Origin: Chloroflexota bacterium
Lineage (GTDB): Bacteria > Chloroflexota > Limnocylindria > Limnocylindrales > CSP1-4
DNA length: 6,773 nt
NCBI GenBank assembly: GCA_029858845.1
Contig: JAOUEG010000095.1
Coordinates: 1 to 6,773, forward strand
Direction of reading: 5' to 3'
The notes beneath the pieces are model-generated. The model was not told the origin of the DNA, searched no databases, and worked only from the letters and a program-made list of their open reading frames with translations. Of the stretch, positions 1-6,132 are shown in pieces (position 1 is the stretch's first letter; every line of letters starts with the position of its first letter). The position numbers and the translations under genes are program-made.

Positions 1-856
1 CGAGTTGGTGGTCGGACCGTTGCTCTGGGCCGTTCCGTTCGGGATCGCCGGCTGGCTGCATTGGGCTGCGCAGCACCGCGAGGCCTCCCATCGATCGACG
101 GCTGCGCTGACCACGGCCGAGGGCGTTGCGCTCCATCTCGTGACCGGCGTGGGTGCCGCTTTCCTCGCGATCGGCGCGACCCAGCTCCTTGGCCGGCTGC
201 TTGAGCTGCTACTCGGGGGCACCACACCCGACGACATGCTTCGCTCCGAACTCGCGTGGTTCGGCGCCCAGATCGCGGTGGGAGCCGCGTTGTGGATCCC
301 GAGCTGGACGACCATCCTGCGTCGTCGGTCGGCGAGCCCGCAGACCGAGCGCCTGGCTACCGTTGGTCGCGCCTACCTGTTCCTGATCCTCGGCGCTGCA
401 CTCGTGGCCGGCGTCCCGTCCGCTGCGTTCGCTCTCTACCACGTGATCGACACGGTCCTCGGCGCGCGTCTTGCGGGTCTCGGCGCTGATCTGGCGATCC
501 CGATCGCCGTGGTCATCGTCGCCAGCATCACGGCTGCCTATCACGGTCGCCTGCTGGTCAGCGATCTCCGCTTCTCGGCAGAGAACGCGCCTCGACCGGG
601 AACTGCCGGCCAAGGTACGGCGGCAGTCGCACCAGTGGCTGCCGAAGTCACCGTACCCGCCACGCAAGCGCTCGTCCTGACCCTGCGCGGCCCGGTCGGT
701 TCGGACCTCGTCGGCATCACGGACGAGCTGCGCCGACAGCTTCCCCCTGGAGTCACGCTGGTAGACGAACGGGGACCCGTGTCGGGGCCCTCGGTCACGA
801 TGGGCGGGGGCGGCGCGCTCCCGGTGGGTCCTGCCGCGGCACCCCGTCCGACCTGA
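1..856 (+). CDS. DUF5671-like multi-pass membrane protein (5'-partial)
   Basis: The reading frame is open from the left edge (codons from base 2) to TGA at 854-856. TTG at 5 and GTG at 8 are more likely internal codons than the start, because sequence upstream is missing. Numbering from the codon at base 5, about five hydrophobic segments are visible (roughly 3-21, 43-71, 86-105, 123-148, 164-185). The pattern is repeated: a membrane helix ending in an aromatic or basic edge (GWLHWAAQHREA at 16-27; ALWIPSWTTILRRR at 95-108; a third looser copy, AAYHGRLLVSD at 177-187), then a charged linker and a helix such as R-A-Y-L-F-L-I-L at 122-129. This tandem Trp-x-x-Trp/Arg-x-x-Tyr layout is what I remember for DUF5671, common in Chloroflexota. 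Residues from about 190 on are a soluble Pro/Gly/Val-rich tail. Function is unknown. The family call comes from pattern memory; membrane location is well supported. Confidence 0.65.
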   Translation, partial: ELVVGPLLWAVPFGIAGWLHWAAQHREASHRSTAALTTAEGVALHLVTGVGAAFLAIGATQLLGRLLELLLGGTTPDDMLRSELAWFGAQIAVGAALWIPSWTTILRRRSASPQTERLATVGRAYLFLILGAALVAGVPSAAFALYHVIDTVLGARLAGLGADLAIPIAVVIVASITAAYHGRLLVSDLRFSAENAPRPGTAGQGTAAVAPVAAEVTVPATQALVLTLRGPVGSDLVGITDELRRQLPPGVTLVDERGPVSGPSVTMGGGGALPVGPAAAPRPT

Positions 857-2167
<1,311 letters not shown>

Positions 2168-2193
2168 GTGCCGTCCCGGCCCCCTGGTCCGTA

Positions 2194-2868
2194 CTACTCG
2201 CCCTTGGAGCGCTTGGGCTCCGGGGCATCCTTGGGTTGGGCGGCATCTTCTGCCACCTTCTCGTCATGATGCCGGGCCGTGAGTGAGTCCCACTGCTCGG
2301 AGTAGACGGCGTCGATGATGCCATAGTCCTTGGCCTCGTCGGGAGACATGAAGAAGTCCCGTTCGGTATCCCGGACCACCTTGTCCAGGGTCTGCCCGGT
2401 GTGGCGGGCCAGGATCTCGTGATTCCGCGCCACGAGGAACTCCCACTCCTTCATCTGGATGAGGGCGTCCGGCGGAGCACCGCGAAAGCCGCCCGAACCC
2501 TGGTGGATCATGATCCGGCTGTTGGGCAGGGCATAGCGCTTGCCCTGGGCACCCGCTGCCAGCAACACCGCGGCCATGGACGCCGCCATCCCGATGCAGA
2601 TCGTGCTGACGGGCGCCCGGACGTACTGCATCGTGTCGTAGATCGCGAGGCCGGATGTCACCTGACCGCCGGGCGAGTTGATATAGAGACTGATGTCCTT
2701 CTCGGGATCCTCGGAGTCCAGGAAGAGAAGCTGGGCGATGACGAGGTTGGCGAGGTGATCCTCGATGGCGTCGCCGACGAAGATGATCCGCTCGCGCAGC
2801 AGGCGCGAATAGATGTCATAGGCGCGCTCCCCCCGGCTGGAGGATTCGATGACCATCGGGACGAGCAT
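2194..2868 (-). CDS. clpP: ATP-dependent Clp protease proteolytic subunit ClpP
   Basis: ClpP is the serine peptidase that forms the two-ring degradation chamber served by ClpX. From ATG at 2868 the product has 224 residues and begins MLVPMVIE, the usual ClpP N-terminus. The catalytic triad is Ser97 (GMAASMA), His122 (MIHQ) and Asp171 (TERDFF); the oxyanion/substrate strand SPGGQVTSG is at 65-73. The start is chosen because AGGGAG lies 7 nt upstream and because the N-terminus matches the family. An alternative ATG at 2922 overlaps the tig stop as ATGA and would add 18 residues, but it lacks a Shine-Dalgarno. The open frame extends still further upstream inside tig; that part is Arg-rich shadow. 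The last 30 or so residues form a charged Lys/Glu/Asp/Pro tail, making it longer than the usual 195-200 residues. After the His, the usual Pro (HQP) is Gly (HQGSGG). It is the middle gene of tig-clpP-clpX. Confidence 0.97.
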   Translation of the reverse strand: MLVPMVIESSSRGERAYDIYSRLLRERIIFVGDAIEDHLANLVIAQLLFLDSEDPEKDISLYINSPGGQVTSGLAIYDTMQYVRAPVSTICIGMAASMAAVLLAAGAQGKRYALPNSRIMIHQGSGGFRGAPPDALIQMKEWEFLVARNHEILARHTGQTLDKVVRDTERDFFMSPDEAKDYGIIDAVYSEQWDSLTARHHDEKVAEDAAQPKDAPEPKRSKGE

Positions 2869-2875
2869 CTGTGGT

Positions 2876-2881
2876 CTCCCT
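2876..2881 (-). promoter_or_regulatory. clpP ribosome binding site
   Basis: On the minus strand AGGGAG is followed by a 7-nt spacer and ATG at 2868. It is the best Shine-Dalgarno match near the clpP N-terminus and decides the start in favour of 2868 over the ATG at 2922. Confidence 0.75.
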
Positions 2882-2918
2882 GGTTGATCGTGGTTGAGGT
2901 CGCCGTCGGGGCGGACGG

Positions 2919-4370
2919 TCATCCGGCGGTCGCGGGCTGATCCGCGGCCACATCGCCGCTGCCTTCCTCGGCCAGGACGCTCCCGGGATCGGTCGCGCCG
3001 ATGCTGGCGTTGGCCTGCGCCTGGTCGTTCTCGACAGCTGAGTCCGGCGCGTCCTCGGCGTGTGGCAGGGCCGGGTGCTCCGGATGCGCGACCAGCCATT
3101 CGTCGATGATCGCCTCGACGACGCGGCTGCGCCGCAGCGTGCTCCGGATGAACGCCCGGCCCCGTTCGGAATCGAAGTACTCGAGCAGCCGCGGATCGTC
3201 GGCGTAGCGCTGCCGTCCCTGGGCGACCTCGGCCTCGACGTCCGCGTCCGGGATCTCGACGCCCTCGACGTCCGCCACCTTGGACAGTACCAGCAGGGTC
3301 CTGACCCGCTTCTCGGCTCCCGGCCGGAACTCCGCGTGCAGGTCATCGCCGGTCTTCTCGACGGCCTTGAGGTACGCCTCTTCGCCGATCCCCTGGCGCG
3401 CGAGCGTGCCGCGGAACTCGTCGTGCATCACCTCGATCTCCTGGTCGACGAGCACGTCTGGGAGTTCCACGTCCGCGTTGGCCACCGCGTATTCGATGAT
3501 CCTGTCGGCAAAGGCGTGACGAGCACGGTCGAGGGCGTTGGTACGAAGACGGCGATCGATGTCCGCCCGCAGGTCCTCCAATGTCGCGAAGGCACCGAGG
3601 CCGGACAGGAAGTCCTCGTCCACATCGGGCAGGATCTTCTCGCGCAGCTCCTTGATCTCGACGGAGAAGTGCGCGACCTGGCCGGCCAGACCGGCCTCGC
3701 CGTAGTCCTCGGGGAACGTGATATCGAATTCGGTCGTGCCGCCCACCTCCAATCCGGTCAGGTGGGACTCGAACCCCGGGATCAGGCGCTCCTGTCCCAG
3801 GATGAGCGGCATGCGATCGGATGAACCGCCCTCGAACGGCTCGCCGTCCCTTGTACCAACGAACGCGATCACCGCGTAGTCGCCCTCCTTCGCGCCGCGG
3901 TCTTCCACGGGCCCCAGGGTGGCGTTCTGGTCCCGCAGTTCCTCGACGACCTGATCGACCCTGGCCTCGTCGATGACATCGATCTCGGGCGCGAAGGGAA
4001 ACCCCTTGTAGTCACCGAGCTTCACGTCTGGGCGGACCGGAACGACGGCCTTGAAGACCAGCGGCTTGCCCTCCTCCGCCTGGACGACCTCCACGTCCGC
4101 GTTGCTCAGCGGCAGGATGTCCTCGGCGATCAGCGCCTCGCGGTAGGCATCCTGGACCAGGTGGTCCACGGCCTCGTCGAGGATGACACCGGGCCCGAGC
4201 GTTCGTTCCAGGACGGGTCGCGTCGCCTTCCCGGGCCGGAAGCCGGGGACGCGGGTACGTCTGGAGAGCGCTCGGACGGCCTCGTCGAGGGCGCGGTCCA
4301 GGCGCTCGGGCGGGAGTTCGATCTCGAGCTGGACGGACGACTTGGGAGCGGGGGTTCGGGTGATCTGCAT
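2919..4370 (-). CDS. tig: Trigger factor (ribosome-associated chaperone, peptidyl-prolyl isomerase)
   Basis: Trigger factor binds ribosomal protein L23 at the exit tunnel and shields nascent chains. The 483-residue product has the three family domains: an N-terminal ribosome-binding domain with the signature GFRPGK at 43-48, an FKBP-type isomerase domain at about 162-243 (GDYAVIAFVG, then LIPGFESHLTGLEVG at 196-210 and FPEDYGEAGLAG at 219-230), and a helical C-terminal arm from about 250. From residue 437 a roughly 47-residue acidic, Ala/Asp/Glu-rich tail of low complexity extends past the conserved region, making the protein longer than the usual 430-450 residues. The start is ATG at 4370, giving MQITRTPAP and the expected beta strand. 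There is no Shine-Dalgarno, but TATACT ends 9 nt before ATG, suggesting leaderless translation. It is first in the operon with clpP and clpX, the classical order. Confidence 0.96.
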   Translation of the reverse strand: MQITRTPAPKSSVQLEIELPPERLDRALDEAVRALSRRTRVPGFRPGKATRPVLERTLGPGVILDEAVDHLVQDAYREALIAEDILPLSNADVEVVQAEEGKPLVFKAVVPVRPDVKLGDYKGFPFAPEIDVIDEARVDQVVEELRDQNATLGPVEDRGAKEGDYAVIAFVGTRDGEPFEGGSSDRMPLILGQERLIPGFESHLTGLEVGGTTEFDITFPEDYGEAGLAGQVAHFSVEIKELREKILPDVDEDFLSGLGAFATLEDLRADIDRRLRTNALDRARHAFADRIIEYAVANADVELPDVLVDQEIEVMHDEFRGTLARQGIGEEAYLKAVEKTGDDLHAEFRPGAEKRVRTLLVLSKVADVEGVEIPDADVEAEVAQGRQRYADDPRLLEYFDSERGRAFIRSTLRRSRVVEAIIDEWLVAHPEHPALPHAEDAPDSAVENDQAQANASIGATDPGSVLAEEGSGDVAADQPATAG

Positions 4371-4379
4371 CGCCCGGGA

Positions 4380-4385
4380 AGTATA
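4380..4385 (-). promoter_or_regulatory. Candidate -10 box for the tig-clpP-clpX operon
   Basis: The minus strand reads TATACT (5 of 6 matches to TATAAT), then 9 nt, then the tig ATG. A start about 7 nt after a -10 box would fall within 2-3 nt of the ATG, giving a leaderless or almost leaderless mRNA. No convincing -35 hexamer is seen 16-18 nt upstream, where the sequence is GC-rich. The 79 bases between tRNA-Leu and tig hold nothing else I can name beyond a short GGCC-loop-GGCC inverted repeat. Confidence 0.55.
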
Positions 4386-4449
4386 GGGCGCGACAGGCCG
4401 AGCGGCCCGGACGGGGCTACTGGGCTCGCAGCGGCCCCCGAGACGACCC

Positions 4450-4537
4450 TGGTAGGCGAGAGAGGGGTCGAACCTCCACGCCGCTCACGCGGCACCGGCT
4501 CCTAAGGCCGGCGCGTCTGCCATTCCGCCACTCGCCC
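4450..4537 (-). tRNA. tRNA-Leu(UAG)
   Basis: The minus-strand transcript folds as a class II tRNA of 88 nt including CCA. The acceptor 5' strand GGGCGAG (4537-4531) pairs with CTCGCCT (4460-4454) in 7 bp, the outermost a G-U wobble, followed by discriminator A and an encoded CCA (4453-4450). The anticodon stem CCGGC/GCCGG encloses loop CTTAGGA, with anticodon TAG at 4504-4502 reading CUN leucine codons, mainly CUA. A long variable arm with stem GCCGC/GCGGC and loop GTGA is typical of Leu. The T arm is GGAGG-TTCGACC-CCTCT, with a closing G-U pair. It lies 79 nt upstream of tig on the same strand. Confidence 0.97.
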
Positions 4538-4546
4538 GTGCTCCGG

Positions 4547-4552
4547 AGTCTA
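4547..4552 (-). promoter_or_regulatory. Candidate -10 box for tRNA-Leu
   Basis: The minus strand has TAGACT ending 9 nt before the first tRNA base at 4537, so transcription would start about 2-3 nt upstream of the mature 5' end. A weak TTGCCC (4578-4573) could be a -35 element, but its 20-nt spacer is too long to trust. The hexamer resembles those before tig and cinA. Confidence 0.4.
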
Positions 4553-4573
4553 GCGCGACGCCGGGTGACGCAG

Positions 4574-4603
4574 GGCAACGGCGGGTCGGGTCACCCCGTT
4601 GCC
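4574..4603. terminator. Inverted repeat downstream of the DUF3618-like gene (possible terminator stem)
   Basis: GGCAACGG (4574-4581) and CCGTTGCC (4596-4603) form a perfect 8-bp stem around a 14-nt GC-rich loop. It starts 16 nt past the stop of the minus-strand gene ending at 4620 and precedes tRNA-Leu. No U-tract follows, so it is not a textbook intrinsic terminator. It could instead be an RNA stabilising or processing stem, or an operator near the tRNA promoter. Confidence 0.4.
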
Positions 4604-4619
4604 AGGTGGTCGTGGACGA

Positions 4620-5204
4620 TCAGGCCGGGTCGCTCGATCGGTCCAGCGGCGCGGTGACGGGCTCTCCGGTCGTGTCGCCCGGGAACGGGGCATGCTGCGT
4701 CGCGCGCGCGCGGACCTGCTCCAGCCGGTCCGCGAACGTGTCCTCGCTCGGGGCGAACAACCGTTGAGCGGCCACCTTGGAGAGCCGCAGCACGAATGGT
4801 CGCGCGACCGCCACGACCAGCAGCGTTCGGAGACGCTGTCGCGAGGCCTTTGCATCCTTCGCGTACGCGGCGAAGTCCCGCTCCAGGACAGCGCGGACCG
4901 CTTCCCCGTCCTCGCCGAACGACCGCAGGGTCTTGTCGACCTCCTCGGGGAGCAAGCTCTTGGGCATCGGTGCGGGCTTTCCCCGGATGGTGTTCCGGCC
5001 GAGGCGCATCACGCGTTGCGGTCCCTTGAGAACGAGGAAGCCGAGGCCACCGGCGATCGCGGCGGCCTTGGCGGGGCTGCGCCGCACCTTGGCGGGGATA
5101 TCCACGGCAGCACGAGCCGAGGCCTCCAGGACCTCGATCTCGCCCGCGAGCTCCCGTCGAGCCGCTAGGACCCGGTCCCGGGCGGCATCTTGCTCTGTAG
5201 CCAC
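4620..5204 (-). CDS. DUF3618-like small envelope-associated protein
   Basis: From GTG at 5204 the product has 194 residues. Residues 4-35 are a charged helix with the pattern R-x-x-V-L-x-A-R-R-E-L-x-x-E-I-x-x-L-E (from Arg9), which recalls DUF3618, a family often encoded next to holin-like membrane proteins. Next comes a basic stretch (Lys39-Lys46) and a short hydrophobic segment AIAGGLGFLVL at 49-59, perhaps an amphitropic or single membrane anchor. A basic loop (RVMRLGRNTIRGK at 64-76) follows, then helical segments at 87-125 and a moderately hydrophobic stretch RTLLVVAVARPFVLRL at 126-141. The tail from about 170 is Pro/Thr/Asp-rich. The start is supported by AAGGAG 8 nt upstream, lying inside the preceding gene, so the two genes overlap by 40 nt and are probably co-translated. 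The molecular function is unknown, and the family call is tentative. Longer readings upstream in this frame are shadows of the holin-like gene. Confidence 0.65.
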   Translation of the reverse strand: MATEQDAARDRVLAARRELAGEIEVLEASARAAVDIPAKVRRSPAKAAAIAGGLGFLVLKGPQRVMRLGRNTIRGKPAPMPKSLLPEEVDKTLRSFGEDGEAVRAVLERDFAAYAKDAKASRQRLRTLLVVAVARPFVLRLSKVAAQRLFAPSEDTFADRLEQVRARATQHAPFPGDTTGEPVTAPLDRSSDPA

Positions 5205-5902
5205 TCGAGCGTCTCCTTGCTGGTCTCGATCGTCCGGGTCGGATAGAAGCGGGCCTGCAGGGCCTCCGTGTCGATCCCGGTGCGGCTCATGTCGATACCC
5301 ATCAGGGCGATCCACGTGGCGTAGCCGACGGCGGCACCGATCCCCACCCCGACCTGCGCGCTGAAGGTGATGGCCGTGAAGGCGCCGATCGCCGCGCCGA
5401 CGAGCGCCAACCCGACGATGGCCCCGAGCCGCGATCCCGCCGTGGTCACACGGAACGCAGCGACGATCCCCAGGCCGAACCCGAGTACGGCCACCAGGAG
5501 TGCACCGACCACGAGGGGACGGACCCCTTCTTCGACGCCGGGCAGGATCGCGTCGCCGACCGCCGCATACAACTGGTTCGGGAGCTGCAGCGCCAGCACG
5601 ACCGACGTGGCGATGGCGACGACGAGGGCCACTGCGAACGCGCCGCCGATGCGGCCCGCGGACATCCCCACGGCGGTGAGGACGGCGGCCATGGCGATGC
5701 CCGCGAACAGCAGGATGCCGTGCAGGATCCCCCACCCCATGGAGCCGAGCAACCATTCGGCCGTGAAGAGCGAGCCGCCGATGAGCAGCAGCGTCGCTGC
5801 AAGCAGGATGAGGGCGATCGCCAGGACGACGAGGCCCACGACGCGCGCGATCTGGGCGCCGATCGCGCTGAGCTCGGCCTTGGCCAGATCGACGTGCGCC
5901 AT
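5165..5902 (-). CDS. Phage holin family-like multi-pass membrane protein
   Basis: From ATG at 5902 the product has 245 residues. It begins with the charged helix VDLAKAELSAIGAQI (4-18), typical of the holin superfamily III/phage holin family (Pfam Phage_holin_3_6 type), then a hydrophobic hairpin at 21-42 and 58-79. Four more hydrophobic segments follow at about 86-106, 130-150, 159-180 and 184-202. The C-terminus carries P-x-x-T-I-E-T-S-K-E-T-L-E-W-L (221-235), a motif I recall from such proteins in high-GC bacteria. Despite the name, these chromosomal genes are not linked to phage lysis here; an envelope role is inferred. ATG 5902 has no Shine-Dalgarno. The coding-like frame continues upstream, and a CTG at 5992 with GGAG 8 nt before it would give 275 residues and a longer cytoplasmic helix. 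It overlaps the next gene by 40 nt. Confidence 0.75.
   Translation of the reverse strand: MAHVDLAKAELSAIGAQIARVVGLVVLAIALILLAATLLLIGGSLFTAEWLLGSMGWGILHGILLFAGIAMAAVLTAVGMSAGRIGGAFAVALVVAIATSVVLALQLPNQLYAAVGDAILPGVEEGVRPLVVGALLVAVLGFGLGIVAAFRVTTAGSRLGAIVGLALVGAAIGAFTAITFSAQVGVGIGAAVGYATWIALMGIDMSRTGIDTEALQARFYPTRTIETSKETLEWLQSKMPPGTGS
5213..5218 (-). promoter_or_regulatory. Ribosome binding site of the DUF3618-like gene, inside the holin-like gene
   Basis: AAGGAG on the minus strand, 8 nt before GTG 5204. The same six bases encode the Lys229-Glu230 pair of the SKETLEW motif of the upstream protein. It decides the start of the downstream gene and points to translational coupling. Confidence 0.75.
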
Positions 5903-6058
5903 CCCGAGACGCCAGGCGGCGTCCCTGGTCGCCCCCAGCTGCGCGCGCAGACCGGGCGGAGAGGATCTCGGCGACGGGCGGGGCTGCTCCAGGGTCCTGT
6001 CTCCAGTCTTGGACGTGTTCGCCGTCGGGTGCGTGCGGCCCGGATTGGCAGTGGAACG

Positions 6059-6064
6059 ATGATA
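6059..6064 (-). promoter_or_regulatory. Candidate -10 box for the holin-like/DUF3618-like pair
   Basis: The minus strand reads TATCAT, the most AT-rich hexamer in the region between the two divergent genes. A start near 6052 would leave a leader of about 60 nt before CTG 5992 or 150 nt before ATG 5902. The expected -35 position (6087-6082) reads GCCTGA, a poor match. A second option, TAGCGT at 6122-6117, overlaps the cinA -10 box. This call is weak. Confidence 0.25.
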
Positions 6065-6069
6065 CCAGC

Positions 6070-6099
6070 GCCCGGACGGGCTCAGGCCTGCCCGGGCAG
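6070..6099. repeat. Two adjacent palindromes upstream of cinA
   Basis: GCCCGgaCGGGC (6070-6081; 5-bp arms around GA) is followed after 6 nt by CTGCCCGGGCAG (6088-6099), a perfect 12-bp palindrome. The second ends 33 nt before the cinA start and touches the expected -35 zone, so it could be an operator for cinA or the divergent operon. GC-rich DNA makes such palindromes more likely by chance. Confidence 0.4.
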
Positions 6100-6120
6100 C
6101 AGCCGTGGGCCGCGGAACGC

Positions 6121-6126
6121 TACGCT
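6121..6126 (+). promoter_or_regulatory. Candidate -10 box for cinA
   Basis: TACGCT is followed by 6 nt and then the GTG start at 6133, so transcription would begin at or next to the GTG and the mRNA would be leaderless. There is no clear -35 hexamer. The direct repeat ACGCT-ACGCT (6117-6126) includes it. Confidence 0.45.
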
Positions 6127-6132
6127 GGGGCG

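Noticed and set aside
2923..3099. Upstream extension of clpP to 3099
   Set aside because: The extra residues are Arg/Gly-rich out-of-frame translation of tig and do not resemble any ClpP leader.
3060..3824. Plus-strand open frame (254 codons) opposite tig
   Set aside because: Antisense shadow of trigger factor; long open frames on the opposite strand are expected at this GC content.
4450..4537. tRNA-Leu as an integration site for a mobile element
   Set aside because: No direct repeat of the tRNA 3' end and no integrase are found in the window; both sides hold ordinary chromosomal genes.
5205..5756. N-terminal extension of the DUF3618-like frame to 5756
   Set aside because: The extra residues are Arg/Gly/His-rich and lie in another frame of the well-supported holin-like gene; GTG 5204 has a strong ribosome binding site.
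5165..5902. Prophage remnant or lysis cassette suggested by the 'holin' family name
   Set aside because: No endolysin, integrase, tail or capsid genes and no attachment-site repeats are nearby. Chromosomal holin-family membrane proteins beside DUF3618-like genes are common in bacteria without prophage context.
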